From CAXMST01 sp963793415 (lineage in GTDB: Bacteria > Actinomycetota > Thermoleophilia > Solirubrobacterales > 70-9): a stretch of DNA of 64,000 bases. Under the pieces are notes generated by a model. It worked only from the letters and a program-made list of their open reading frames with translations, searched no databases and had not been told where the DNA came from. The stretch covers positions 2,790,001-2,854,000 of the forward strand of contig CAWCAC010000002.1 of NCBI GenBank assembly GCA_963793415.1, given 5' to 3'. Shown in pieces: positions 8,691 to 17,275 of this stretch. Position 1 is the stretch's first letter. Each line of letters opens with the position of its first letter. The position numbers and the translations under genes are program-made.

Positions 8691-10493
8691 GTGACGGTGG
8701 CCAAGCTAGCGGATCCGATGAGCCCGACAAGCACTCAATCCCCCCTACGGCCGGCCGGCGGCCAGGCCCGCAGTGCGCGGCAGGCGCAGCGGCGCCGGCG
8801 CATGCTCGTGCGCTTCGCGCCGCTGGCGCTCGTCGCCGTCGTCAGCTTCGGTGTCGGGGTGACGATCGCCGCCGGCTCCGCCGAGCTCGACGCAGCCAAG
8901 CGCTTCGCCGATGCCTGGGCCGCCGACGACATCGACGCGATGTACGCCGAGCTCACCCCCGACTCCCAGGCCGAGTACCCGGCCGGGGAGTTCGAGTCCG
9001 CCTACAGGGACGCCCGTAAGACGTCGACGCTGGCCACGCTCACGGTCGGGGAGGCGCGGGGGCCGATCGACGAGAACGGCGAGCAGGTCGTGCCGATCCA
9101 GATCGAGGCCACCACCGACTCCTTCGGGTCGATCTCGGGTGAGGTCGGGATCCCGGTCAGCGACGGCGGCGTCGACTGGCAGCCCTCGCTCGTCTTCCCC
9201 GGCCTCGAGCCCGGCGAGGAGCTGGCCCGCAAGACGAAGGCACCGGAGCGGGCGCCGATCCTCGGTGCCGACAAGACTCCGCTTGCCGAAGGCCCGGCCG
9301 CAGCGCGGACGACCAACGGGGCCGGTGGCATCGTCACGGGCGAGGTCGGCGAGCCCGATCAGGATCGCGCCGCCGAGCTTGAGGCGGCCGGCTTCCCGGA
9401 GGGCACCCTGACCGGCCTGAGCGGCCTCGAGCAGGCCTTCGACGAGCAACTCGCGGGCACGCCGGGCGGCAAGCTGCTCGCCGTCTCCGACGGCACCGAA
9501 GACCGCGTGCTCGCCGCGAGCGACCCGATCCCGGGCGAGCCCTTGAGGACGACGATCGATCCCGGCATCCAGCAGCTCGCCTCCGACGCGCTCGGCGGTC
9601 AGTTCGGCGGCGTCGCCGTCCTCGACGCGAAGACCGGCGACGTCCGCGCCCTCTCGGGAGTCGCTTTCTCCGCCCCGCAGCCGCCCGGATCGACGATGAA
9701 GATCATCACCGCCGCCGCGGCCCTCGAGGAGGGGGTGACCGAGCTCGACGAGGAGTTCCCGGTGGTCAGCTCGACCAACGTCGGCGGCTACGAGATCTCC
9801 AACGCCCACGATGAGCTCTGCGGCGGCAACCTGACCACCAGCTTCGCGAAGTCCTGCAACACAGTCTTCGCGCCGCTCGGCGCCGAGCTGGGCGCCGACA
9901 AGTTCGTCGACTACACGGAGAAGTTCGGCTTCAACTCGCCTCCCTCCCTCTACGACAAGGAGGCGCTTGCACGGACGAAGCCGCCCTCGAGCACGATCCC
10001 CGACCCGCTCAAGAGCGAGCTCGACGTCGGCGTCAGCGCAATCGGCCAGGGTCAGGTCCTGGCGACACCGCTCGAGATGGCCTCGGTTGCGCAGACGATC
10101 GCCAACAACGGCATCCGCTCGCCGACCTCGCTGGTCAAGGACCCTGAGCTCGCCGCCGAGACCGGCGACGTCGAGGTGGTCTCCCCCGAGACGGCGGACA
10201 AGATGCGGGGGATGATGGTCGAGGTGGTCAAGTCGGGAACCGGCGCCGCCGGCGCGATCCCCGAGGCGCAGGTCGCCGGCAAGACGGGCACCGCCGAGCT
10301 CGGCCCGAAGGCCGGCGCCGAGCCCGACCCGGACACCGGCGACGTCGAGCAGGAAGTCGACGCCTGGTTCAGCGCCTTCGCACCGGCCGACAAGCCCGAG
10401 CTGGTCGTCGCGGTGATGATCGTCAACGCCGACGGCGACGGCGGCGTCGTCGCCGCTCCGATCGCCGCGCAGATCCTCAGCGGCGCGCTCTGA
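8691..10493 (+). CDS. penicillin-binding protein, transpeptidase (PBPA-like)
   Basis: D,D-transpeptidase that cross-links peptidoglycan outside the membrane. About 600 residues: a short basic N terminus, a signal anchor (LVRFAPLALVAVVSFGVGV), an NTF2-like/MecA_N-type domain, then the transpeptidase domain. All three penicilloyl-serine motifs are visible: STMK (nucleophile near 334), SCN (near 386-388) and KTG (near 530). The GTG at 8691 gives the longest form; an ATG at 8718, nine codons in, is an equally good start and keeps the anchor. A class B enzyme without a glycosyltransferase domain, it would rely on a partner RodA/FtsW protein that is not in the window. It is divergent from the MarP-like gene. 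Confidence 0.9.
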   Translation: MTVAKLADPMSPTSTQSPLRPAGGQARSARQAQRRRRMLVRFAPLALVAVVSFGVGVTIAAGSAELDAAKRFADAWAADDIDAMYAELTPDSQAEYPAGEFESAYRDARKTSTLATLTVGEARGPIDENGEQVVPIQIEATTDSFGSISGEVGIPVSDGGVDWQPSLVFPGLEPGEELARKTKAPERAPILGADKTPLAEGPAAARTTNGAGGIVTGEVGEPDQDRAAELEAAGFPEGTLTGLSGLEQAFDEQLAGTPGGKLLAVSDGTEDRVLAASDPIPGEPLRTTIDPGIQQLASDALGGQFGGVAVLDAKTGDVRALSGVAFSAPQPPGSTMKIITAAAALEEGVTELDEEFPVVSSTNVGGYEISNAHDELCGGNLTTSFAKSCNTVFAPLGAELGADKFVDYTEKFGFNSPPSLYDKEALARTKPPSSTIPDPLKSELDVGVSAIGQGQVLATPLEMASVAQTIANNGIRSPTSLVKDPELAAETGDVEVVSPETADKMRGMMVEVVKSGTGAAGAIPEAQVAGKTGTAELGPKAGAEPDPDTGDVEQEVDAWFSAFAPADKPELVVAVMIVNADGDGGVVAAPIAAQILSGAL

Positions 10494-10514
10494 TCCGAGC
10501 GACGGTCCGGGACC

Positions 10515-11057
10515 CTAGAGGTCGAGTTCGATCGAGCCGTCTTCGCCGTCGTCGCCCGGGATCAGCAGCTCGATCGGCCGGTTCTCGACGGCGCTCTCGT
10601 CGAGCAGGAAGAGCAGCATCGCGCCCTTGATCGGGCCGCTGCGGGCGGGTGTGTCGAAGGGCGGATACTCACCGTCGGGCTCGATCTCGGCGCCCGGCTC
10701 GAGCGCGAAGGCGCTCTCCGTGGGCAGCGACTGATAGGTGTCGCCCCTGGTGTCGACGATCTCGAACGAGTCGGGGATCGTCGCCGTCTCGTCGCTCTCG
10801 TTGATGATCCGGATGAAGACGCCGAGATACTCCTGATCGCTGTCCGCGGGCTCCTGACCCTCGAGGTAGTTGGCGTCCTCGACGTTGTCGGGGTTGAGGA
10901 AGCGGGTGATCTGGACGTTGTAGATCAGGTTGCCGAGCTCGAGGGGCTGGCCCTCGACGGCGTGCCCCTCCGTGTGCTCCCCTCCGCAGGCCGTCAGCGC
11001 CGTCGCGAGGGCGAGCAGGAGGGCGAGCAGGAGTGATGTGGAGAGGCGGCGGCTCAT
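10515..11057 (-). CDS. secreted lipoprotein, DUF4352-like
   Basis: 180-residue predicted lipoprotein: a basic N terminus, hydrophobic stretch and lipobox LTAC with the Cys near residue 24 that would be lipidated, followed by a Gly/Glu linker. The remainder is a beta-rich domain resembling the DUF4352/telokin-like fold (IRIINESDETATIPDSF, then DTRGDTYQSL). Function is unknown; such domains occur as extracytoplasmic binding or antigen proteins. It stands alone between the convergent penicillin-binding protein gene and the co-directional SRPBCC gene. A promoter-like pair lies directly upstream and would give an almost leaderless message. Confidence 0.75.
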   Translation of the reverse strand: MSRRLSTSLLLALLLALATALTACGGEHTEGHAVEGQPLELGNLIYNVQITRFLNPDNVEDANYLEGQEPADSDQEYLGVFIRIINESDETATIPDSFEIVDTRGDTYQSLPTESAFALEPGAEIEPDGEYPPFDTPARSGPIKGAMLLFLLDESAVENRPIELLIPGDDGEDGSIELDL

Positions 11058-11067
11058 CGAGGGCGGA

Positions 11068-11097
11068 AGTGTATTGGGACTAGATCGCTGATGTCAC
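11068..11097 (-). promoter_or_regulatory. candidate promoter of the lipoprotein gene
   Basis: Read on the minus strand: GTGACA at 11097-11092 (5 of 6 to TTGACA), an 18-bp spacer, and TACACT at 11073-11068 (4 of 6 to TATAAT). Transcription would begin about 4 nt before the start codon at 11057, so the mRNA would be nearly leaderless. Found by eye only. Confidence 0.3.
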
Positions 11098-11111
11098 CAG
11101 CTCGCACCCAT

Positions 11112-11603
11112 CTAGATGCGGCTTGCTCCCGCAACCTGGACGGGCTCGATCTGCTCGTGGTCCTCGAGGATCGCGCGGAGCCGCTTGAGCGCCTTCTTCC
11201 ACTGGCGGGCGTGCCAGCGCGTCACCCGCGAACCGCCCATCGCGCGATCGATGTGGGTCTTCGGCTCGGCCCAGAAGGTGACCGAGATCTCGGTGCTCGA
11301 GTGCGGGCCCTCGACCAGCTCCCAGGCTGTCCCGACCACCAGGCGGTCGGCGCGGGCGCCGCGTCCGCGCTCGACGAGCCGGTGCGGCGCGTCGACCTCG
11401 ACGATCTCGGTCTCCATCCAGTGCGGGAACTTCTTGACGTGGAAGCGGGCAGCGGCGCCAACTCCGGTCGAATCGAGGCGCTGGAGATGGAACTCGTGCG
11501 CGAAGTGGTCGCAGAAGGACGGACGGTTGGCGAGATCGGCGATCAGCTCGAAGACGCGCTCGCGGGGCGCGTCGATGTGGATGTTCGCGGTGGCCGGGCG
11601 CAT
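11112..11603 (-). CDS. SRPBCC (START/polyketide-cyclase fold) family protein
   Basis: 163-residue protein of the SRPBCC/Bet v1-like superfamily, a helix-grip fold with a hydrophobic cavity. The characteristic opening is HIDAPRERVFELIADLANRP, followed by the repeated beta strands ending with TEISVTFWAEP and a C-terminal amphipathic helix (WKKALKRLRAILED). The open frame continues upstream to 11708, but the fold begins at the ATG at 11603, and the upstream extension would collide with the divergent Cys-rich gene. The ligand is unknown; many homologues bind lipids or act as aromatase/cyclases. No signal peptide or membrane segment is present. Confidence 0.8.
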   Translation of the reverse strand: MRPATANIHIDAPRERVFELIADLANRPSFCDHFAHEFHLQRLDSTGVGAAARFHVKKFPHWMETEIVEVDAPHRLVERGRGARADRLVVGTAWELVEGPHSSTEISVTFWAEPKTHIDRAMGGSRVTRWHARQWKKALKRLRAILEDHEQIEPVQVAGASRI

Positions 11604-11679
11604 CGACGCGGCGATTCTATCCTCGCGATCAGCCGCGACGGCGGGCAGGAACGCGGCGGCCGGCGCCGAAGGCCTCGTC

Positions 11680-11985
11680 ATGGAAGCCGCAACCGCATCA
11701 GGTGCCACGCTGCTGAGCCGCGACGGCGCCTTCCCGATCGCCCCCTCCCTGCACGACTCCCCGGCCGGCGAGCCGATCGACGGGGTCGCGCGCTGCTCGT
11801 GCTGCGACCGCTACCCGCTCGTCGGTGAGCAGGTCATCCGGCACGCGGCTGAGGGGCGCAGGGCCGAGGGCTGGGCCTGCTCGGGATGCGAGGACAGCGG
11901 CCGCGCCGGCCGCCTCGGCCCGATCGTCAGTGCCGCCCGGGTGCGCACCTTCGGCGGCGCGCTCAACGTCCGCCGCCTGAGCTGA
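11680..11985 (+). CDS. small Cys-rich protein, possible zinc ribbon
   Basis: A 101-residue reading frame from the ATG at 11680. It has two Cys clusters, CSCC (residues 39-42) and CSGC (67-70), spaced like the two knuckles of a zinc ribbon (treble-clef-like spacing of about 25). The rest is Arg/Ala/Gly-rich with no membrane segment. I do not recognise the family. The frame has a normal length-to-spacing relation with its divergent neighbour and ends about 100 bp before parA. It could be a spurious ORF, but the paired CXXC-type motifs on the correct frame argue that it is real. Confidence 0.5.
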   Translation: MEAATASGATLLSRDGAFPIAPSLHDSPAGEPIDGVARCSCCDRYPLVGEQVIRHAAEGRRAEGWACSGCEDSGRAGRLGPIVSAARVRTFGGALNVRRLS

Positions 11986-12091
11986 CGCCTCTCCCCCGGC
12001 CCCCGGCGGGGTCCGCGCGGCCGCGCAGCGGTGCCGTCTATAGTCGCGGCGTGCTGTTCGCGTGCCGGATTGGAGCAAGGGAAGGGGTCCC

Positions 12092-12919
12092 GTGTCGGTG
12101 ACGATCGCGGTGCTCTCCCAGAAGGGCGGCACCGGCAAGACGACCACGGTTCGCAGCCTCGCGGACGTGCTCAGCCGGATCGGCTTCGACGTGCTCGCGG
12201 TCGACGCGGACCCGCAGGGCAATCTCTCCGACTACTTCGACGTCGATCCCGAGGCGCAGCCGACCCTCGGTGAGGTCCTCGCCGGGCAGGCCCGCGCCGC
12301 CGACGCGATCCACGGCGATGTGATCCCGGCGAACCTCGGCCTGGCCGAGGCCGAGCTCGTACTCGCCGGCAAGATCGGCCGCGAGGTGACGATGCGCAAC
12401 GCCCTGCGCGACGTCAAGCGTCGCTACGACGTCGTCCTGATCGACTGCCCGCCGACTCTCGGCCTGCTCACGGTCAATGCCCTTGTCGCCTCAACACACG
12501 CGATCCTCTCGACCCAGGCCCAGCACTTCTCGCTTCAGGGAGTCGAGCAGGCGGTCGAGATCTTCAACCTCGCTCGCGACACCCTCAATCCCGACCTCGA
12601 GCTGCTCGGGGTCGTCCTCAACATCGCCAACATGCGGACCAAGCACGCCCGCCACACGCTCGAGGCGCTCGACGAGCGCTTCCCGGGCAAGGTCTTCGAC
12701 ACCGTCATCCGCCAGTCGATCGCCTACGCCGAGTCGGCCGAGCGCGGCGTGCCGATCCTCGACTACAAGCCCGATCGCGGCTGCGACTACATCGCGCTCA
12801 CCGCCGAGATCGTCACCCGTCTGGGGATGAGCGAGCGCCTGCCCCGGCTCGAGCAGCTGCGCCACGAGGCGCTGCCGCCGCGGGTCCTGGCCGAGACCGA
12901 GCCGGTCGGCACTCTGTAG
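12092..12919 (+). CDS. ParA-family ATPase (orphan)
   Basis: Deviant Walker ATPase of the ParA/Soj/MinD class, 275 residues. It has the deviant P-loop KGGTGKTT near the N terminus, the switch I region VDADPQGNLSDYF and Walker B DVVLIDCPP. I chose the GTG at 12092 because AAGGGAAGGGG lies 4-9 nt before it and the protein then starts directly at the conserved beta strand (VSVTIAVLSQKGG); the upstream GTG at 12062 adds ten unconserved residues. No parB or parS-like gene lies beside it, so it may position a protein complex or plasmid-like cargo rather than serve the main chromosome-segregation locus. It is convergent with thrB. Confidence 0.88.
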   Translation: MSVTIAVLSQKGGTGKTTTVRSLADVLSRIGFDVLAVDADPQGNLSDYFDVDPEAQPTLGEVLAGQARAADAIHGDVIPANLGLAEAELVLAGKIGREVTMRNALRDVKRRYDVVLIDCPPTLGLLTVNALVASTHAILSTQAQHFSLQGVEQAVEIFNLARDTLNPDLELLGVVLNIANMRTKHARHTLEALDERFPGKVFDTVIRQSIAYAESAERGVPILDYKPDRGCDYIALTAEIVTRLGMSERLPRLEQLRHEALPPRVLAETEPVGTL

Positions 12920-12939
12920 CGCCGGAAGCTGCCGGCGCT
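12918..12939. terminator. hairpin between convergent parA-like and thrB genes
   Basis: Perfect 8-bp stem, AGCGCCGG (12918-12925) and CCGGCGCT (12932-12939), with a 6-nt loop. It overlaps the parA-like stop codon and sits 5 bp from the thrB stop, the right position for a bidirectional terminator. There is no T-run. Confidence 0.5.
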
Positions 12940-12944
12940 GGGCC

Positions 12945-13886
12945 TCAGGGAATCTCGACGTCGGCGCCGAGCGGGCTGAACGGGGCCCTGATCACGTCGG
13001 CCCAGCCGCCGGCGACCGCGGCGAGGTCGCCGATCATGTCGCTGCTCGACTGCCAGTAGCTCCAGACGAGGACTGTCGGGCCGGCGCCGGAGATCGTCGC
13101 GCCGAGCGCGCCGAGGTCCCGGGCCGCCTCGACGACCTCCATCGAGCGCTCATACAGCGGACGCCGGTAGGGCTGGTGTAGGCGATCGGCGAGACCGCGC
13201 TCGATCAGGGTCAGATCGGAGCGCTCGATCCCGAGCACCAGGTGCGATGCGGCGGCGACGTTGTGGGCGGCGTCGGCGAGCGGGACCTCGGCGGGCATCG
13301 CCGCTCGCGCCGCCTCCGTCGAGACCTCCTCGGAGGGGATCACGACGATCGGCTCGACGCCCTCGGGGGGCGACAGCCGGGCAGGCACCGGGAGCCGCGC
13401 CGCCGGCTCGCCGCCGGCCGCGATCGTGACCGGATCCGGCGGCGTCTGGCGAAAGCGCGCGCCGGGTGGCGAGCAGACCGTGATCCCACCGTAGAGCGCT
13501 GCCGCAACGTTGTCGGGATGACCTTCGATCTCGCAGGCGAGCGCGAAAATCTCCTCGCGACCGAGCGCCAACTCGAAGAGGTGGTCGGCGGCCATCAGTC
13601 CGGCGAGGATCGCCGCTGCGCTCGAGCCGAGACCGCGCGCGAGCGGAATCTCATTGCGGACCGTGAAGGAGATCCCGTCGGCGCTGTGCAGGCGCTCGAA
13701 CGAGCGCACGATCAGGTTGCTGCGATCGGCGGCGATGCCGTCGTCCCCCGGGTCGATCGAGAACTCGCCCGTCTCAGCGACCTCGAGCTCGAGGAATATG
13801 CCGAGGGCGGCGCCGAGCACATCGAACCCGGGGCCGAGATTGCCCGAGGAAGCGGGGACGCGGACGACGCGACGGCGGGAGCTCAT
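12945..13886 (-). CDS. thrB: homoserine kinase
   Basis: GHMP-family kinase that phosphorylates L-homoserine to O-phosphohomoserine in threonine biosynthesis. 313 residues, the usual length for ThrB. N-terminal VRVPASSGNLGPGFDVLG is the ThrB signature for substrate binding, followed by the GHMP ATP loop PLARGLGSSAAAILAGL near residues 90-106. The third GHMP motif (GATISGAGPTVLVW) is present towards the C terminus. thrA and thrC are not in the window; in mycobacteria thrB lies just upstream of rho-rpmE-prfA, so this may be a displaced remnant of that neighbourhood. The ATG at 13886 is the only sensible start. Confidence 0.93.
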   Translation of the reverse strand: MSSRRRVVRVPASSGNLGPGFDVLGAALGIFLELEVAETGEFSIDPGDDGIAADRSNLIVRSFERLHSADGISFTVRNEIPLARGLGSSAAAILAGLMAADHLFELALGREEIFALACEIEGHPDNVAAALYGGITVCSPPGARFRQTPPDPVTIAAGGEPAARLPVPARLSPPEGVEPIVVIPSEEVSTEAARAAMPAEVPLADAAHNVAAASHLVLGIERSDLTLIERGLADRLHQPYRRPLYERSMEVVEAARDLGALGATISGAGPTVLVWSYWQSSSDMIGDLAAVAGGWADVIRAPFSPLGADVEIP

Positions 13887-13927
13887 CGGCCGATCCTATT
13901 CGCGCGGCCTCACCGCGGTCGCCGGGG

Positions 13928-14314
13928 TCAGTTGCGGCTGAGCAGCGCCTCCACGCGCTCCTGGAGCTCGCGCGGGTTGAACGGCTTGCGCAGGTAGTCG
14001 TCGGCGCCGATCTCGAAGCCGCGAGCCACGTCGCGGTCCTGCACCGAGGCGGTCAGCATGATCACCGGGACCCGCATCGTCGCGTGCTCGGCGCGCAGGG
14101 CCCGGAGCACCTCGAATCCGTTCAGCTTCGGCATCAGCACGTCGAGCACGCAGAGGGCCGGGGTCTCCCCCCGAGCCAGCTGCAGCGCCTCCTCGCCGTC
14201 TCGGGCGCGCGCCGTCTCGTGCCCGGCCTGCTCGAGGCGGAACGCAACCAGCTCGAGGATGTCGGGGTCGTCATCGGCGACCAGGATCTTGGTCGCCTCG
14301 GAACCTGCCATCAC
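13928..14314 (-). CDS. single-domain response regulator (REC)
   Basis: 128-residue stand-alone receiver domain without an output domain. The acidic pocket is ADDDPD (near 12-17), the phosphoacceptor Asp is in LCVLDVLMPKLNG (near 58), the switch Thr is in MLTAS and the conserved Lys is in LRKPF. The GTG at 14314 overlaps the kinase stop (GTGA) and has AGGAGG about 7 nt upstream; the ATG in the next codon is a possible alternative. Being coupled to the kinase gene, it is its likely phosphotransfer partner. With no DNA-binding domain, the output is probably protein-protein, as in CheY-type regulators, or phosphorelay. Confidence 0.92.
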   Translation of the reverse strand: MMAGSEATKILVADDDPDILELVAFRLEQAGHETARARDGEEALQLARGETPALCVLDVLMPKLNGFEVLRALRAEHATMRVPVIMLTASVQDRDVARGFEIGADDYLRKPFNPRELQERVEALLSRN

Positions 14315-16197
14315 ACTCTTTCCTCCTTGTCTCGGGCATCCATGCCCGTCCGTGACCGCGGCGGCCGCAACAGCGGCAGCTCGATGGTGAACTTCGTTCC
14401 GACGCCTTCGTCGCTCTCGACCGCGACCGACCCGTCGTGGGCCTCGACCACCGACTTGACGATCGTCAGTCCGAGCCCCGTCCCCTGGATCTGCTGCGAG
14501 ATCGCCCCGCTCGCCCGGAAAAGGCGGTCGAAGAGCCGCCCGACCTCCTCCGCGGGGACGCCGATCCCCTCGTCCTCGACCTCGACCACGGCGCGATCGT
14601 CGTCGCGGAGCGCGAGCGTGACGCGGACGGTCGAGTCGGCGTTGCTGAACTTGACGGCGTTGGTGAGCAGATTGTCGACCGCCTGCCCGATCCGCTGCGG
14701 GTCGATCCAGAGCTCGCCGGTCGGCTCGAGATCGGCACTCACCGCGACGCCCCGGGCCTCGGCCTGGGGTCGGACGATCTCGCAGGACTGGCCGACCAAC
14801 GCCGCGAGGTCGGTGGCCTCGCGCTCAAGCGTGAAGCTGCCGCCCTCGAGCCGGACGAGCAGCAGCAGGTCCTGGACGAGCCGCAGCTCGCGGCGGGCGT
14901 TGCGGTCGATCACCTCGATGAACTTCTGCGCCCGCGGCGACAGCGATTCGGCCTCGATCTCCTCGAGCAGTTCGGTGTAGCCGATGATCGAGGTCAGCGG
15001 CGTCCGCAACTCGTGCGAGATCAGACCGAAGAACTCGTTCTTGGTCCGCTCCGACTCCTGGGCGAGCAGGGTCCGCTCGATGTAGTTGGAGACCATCAGC
15101 ATCGTCGGCTTGAAGACCGCCTCGATCGTCTCTGGGTCAGGAACCCGGCTCCGGTAGGCGACCATCGCGACGCCGTCCGGGGGCGCCGGGATCAGTGCCG
15201 TCGGCCCCGTCGCCGACCCCCGGGGCTCGCGCCAACTGACGTGGAAGCCCTCGCGCCAGCCGCCGATCTCGCGCTCGTCCCCGACCTCGACCGGGACTTC
15301 GTCACCGGCGATCGCCAGGCAGCGGAAGAGCCCCGGTTTTGCCGTCTTCGACCAGTAGGCGACCCACTGCACGTCCTTGGCCTCGATCAGCTCGGTCAGG
15401 ATCACGTTCGGGAGCTGATCGAGCGGCGGCGCCTCGACGAGCCGCTCCGAGATCTGGTGCTGGATCCGGAGGTAGGTCTGATGCCGGTCCTCCTCGGTGA
15501 CGTCGCGGACGAGGCCGAAGTGGCCGCGCGGGCTGCCGTCGGTCGAGAACAGGGGCCCGCGCAGGGCCCGGAAGACGCGGCGACCGTCCGCGAGCTCGAG
15601 CCCGCCGGTCACCTCGATCGGCTCGCTGGCGCCAGCCAGCTCGCGGTCGGCCGCGGCGATCGCCTCGGCGGCGGCGGCGGGCAAGAGCTCAGCGTCCGTG
15701 TGGCCGACCACTTCCTGTGGGGTGTGGCTGGTGATCGCCGCGCCCGCCTTGTTGATCAACACGTAGCGGCCCTCGGTGTCCTTGACGTAGAGCGTGTCGG
15801 GCAGATTGTCGGAGATCGCCTCCAGAAGCGAGGCGCTGTCGGCGAGCTCGCGGCGAGCTCGAGTCCTGCCCTCGAGCACGTAGGCGATCAGGGCGGACGG
15901 ACCCGCGTAGACGAACAGCCGCACGGCGTAACCCGCCGCGCCGACGTCGCCGCCGGTGTTGATGTCCCACATCGTGAACAGCGCGAATGCCAGCCCCGTG
16001 CCCCCGATCGCGCCGTTGAACCCGTACTGGAGCGTCAGCAGCGTGATCGGGACGACATAGAGGAAGCTGATGCCCTCGGACGGCGCGTCGGACCAGAAGC
16101 GCGCGGCCGTGATCGCCCCGAACAGCAGCACCACGGCGACGACGTTCAAGCCCTCGCGCCAGGGGATCAGGCTGTCTCGATCGAAAGTTGGGTTCAT
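14311..16197 (-). CDS. membrane-bound PAS-containing sensor histidine kinase
   Basis: 628 residues from the ATG at 16197; the frame is open to 16386, but that extension is Arg/Pro/Ser-rich non-coding-like sequence. Domain order: several N-terminal membrane segments (NVVAVVLLFGAITAARFW, then SFLYVVPITLLTLQYGF), a PAS domain near 120-240 (LYVKDTEGRYVLINKAG), a linker resembling a GAF-type sensor, a HisKA dimerisation domain with the phospho-accepting His in SHELRTPL near 393, and a HATPase_c domain (DNLLTNAVKFSN, VEDEGIGVP, GTGLGLTIVKSVVE). It is co-transcribed with the response regulator. The stimulus is unknown; the PAS domain could bind a small ligand. Confidence 0.92.
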   Translation of the reverse strand: MNPTFDRDSLIPWREGLNVVAVVLLFGAITAARFWSDAPSEGISFLYVVPITLLTLQYGFNGAIGGTGLAFALFTMWDINTGGDVGAAGYAVRLFVYAGPSALIAYVLEGRTRARRELADSASLLEAISDNLPDTLYVKDTEGRYVLINKAGAAITSHTPQEVVGHTDAELLPAAAAEAIAAADRELAGASEPIEVTGGLELADGRRVFRALRGPLFSTDGSPRGHFGLVRDVTEEDRHQTYLRIQHQISERLVEAPPLDQLPNVILTELIEAKDVQWVAYWSKTAKPGLFRCLAIAGDEVPVEVGDEREIGGWREGFHVSWREPRGSATGPTALIPAPPDGVAMVAYRSRVPDPETIEAVFKPTMLMVSNYIERTLLAQESERTKNEFFGLISHELRTPLTSIIGYTELLEEIEAESLSPRAQKFIEVIDRNARRELRLVQDLLLLVRLEGGSFTLEREATDLAALVGQSCEIVRPQAEARGVAVSADLEPTGELWIDPQRIGQAVDNLLTNAVKFSNADSTVRVTLALRDDDRAVVEVEDEGIGVPAEEVGRLFDRLFRASGAISQQIQGTGLGLTIVKSVVEAHDGSVAVESDEGVGTKFTIELPLLRPPRSRTGMDARDKEERV

Positions 16198-16273
16198 CCG
16201 GAACCTCTCTACACCTCCGGACGCCCCTCCTGGGCCCCCGGGCCAGGAGCCGACGATACCGCGTGGAGACCCC

Positions 16274-17266
16274 TCACCACTCCATTGCCGCGAGCGCTGC
16301 AGCGCCGCCGAGCAGGCCCCGGGCGACGACCGCGCCGGCCGCGACCTCGGCGCCGGGCAGCAGGATCGCCTCGGCGATCCGCGCATCGGCGCCGATCCGC
16401 GCTCCCGGGCCGACGACGACGGGACCGCTGAGCGAGGCTCCGGCGGCGATCTCGGCGCCGGGGCCGATCAGCACCGGGCCGGCGATCTCAGCGCCGTCGC
16501 GGGTCGTCTCGCCCTCGATCAGCTCGCCGAGCGGGTCGATCGAGACGGCGCCGGAGAGCGCGTCGAGGTTGCCCTGGACGTACTCGCGCAGGGTGCCGAT
16601 GTCGTTCCAGTAGCTGTCGATCTCGTGCACGTGGAATGGCACGTCGTGCTCGAGCAGATTGGGGAAGACGTCGAGCGCGAAGTCGATCGGCTCGCTGGGG
16701 TCGCCCGGGAAGTAATCGAAGACCTCCGGGCTGAACGCGTAGACCATGCAGTTGACGAGGTCCGAGAGCGCCTCAGCCGGATCGGGCTTCTCCTGGAAGC
16801 CCTGGACGCGCCCCTCACCGTCGACGACGATCACCCCGTACTGGCTCACGTCGCTGACCTTCTTGACGGCCAGCGTGGCGACGCCGCCGTTGCGACGGTG
16901 CGCCTCGAGCAGCGCCGTCAGATCGATGTCGGTCAGCGCGTCGCCGGCGAGGACGAGGAACTCGTCCCCTTCGGCCGTGAGGAAGTCGGAGACGTTGCGG
17001 ACGCCGCCGGCGGTCCCGAGCAGCTCTTCCTCGTAGGAGTAGGAGACGCCGATCCCGAGTTCGGAGCCGTCGCCGAGGCAGCCCTTGACGGTGTCGGGGA
17101 ACCAGTGCACGTTGGCGATCAACTCGTCGGCGCCGTGGCGGGCGAGCAGCCGCGCGAGCTGGACGACGATCGGGCGGTTGCAGACCGGCACGACCGGCTT
17201 CGGGATCTCCCAGGTGATCGGCCGCAGGCGGGTCCCAAGTCCGGCGGCCATGACCATCGCGCGCAC
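16274..17266 (-). CDS. sugar-phosphate nucleotidyltransferase, mannose-1-phosphate guanylyltransferase-like
   Basis: Transfers a nucleotidyl group to a sugar 1-phosphate, probably producing GDP-mannose or a related NDP-sugar. 330 residues: an N-terminal Rossmann-like transferase domain with the signature MAAGLGTRLRPIT, EIPKPVVPV, catalytic Asp region LVLAGDALTDID and EKPDP, followed by left-handed beta-helix hexapeptide repeats (SGPVVVGPGARIGADARI). The start is GTG at 17266 with AGGAGG at 17277-17272, 5 nt away; the ATG at 17257 is too far from it. It lies 9 bp downstream of the isomerase gene. The nucleotide (GTP, CTP or UTP) cannot be decided by eye. Confidence 0.85.
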   Translation of the reverse strand: MRAMVMAAGLGTRLRPITWEIPKPVVPVCNRPIVVQLARLLARHGADELIANVHWFPDTVKGCLGDGSELGIGVSYSYEEELLGTAGGVRNVSDFLTAEGDEFLVLAGDALTDIDLTALLEAHRRNGGVATLAVKKVSDVSQYGVIVVDGEGRVQGFQEKPDPAEALSDLVNCMVYAFSPEVFDYFPGDPSEPIDFALDVFPNLLEHDVPFHVHEIDSYWNDIGTLREYVQGNLDALSGAVSIDPLGELIEGETTRDGAEIAGPVLIGPGAEIAAGASLSGPVVVGPGARIGADARIAEAILLPGAEVAAGAVVARGLLGGAAALAAMEW

Positions 17267-17275
17267 GCCGACCTC

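Noticed and set aside
16198..16386. N-terminal extension of the sensor kinase
   Set aside because: Arg/Ser/Pro-rich with no hydrophobic segment; the ATG at 16197 directly precedes the membrane region.
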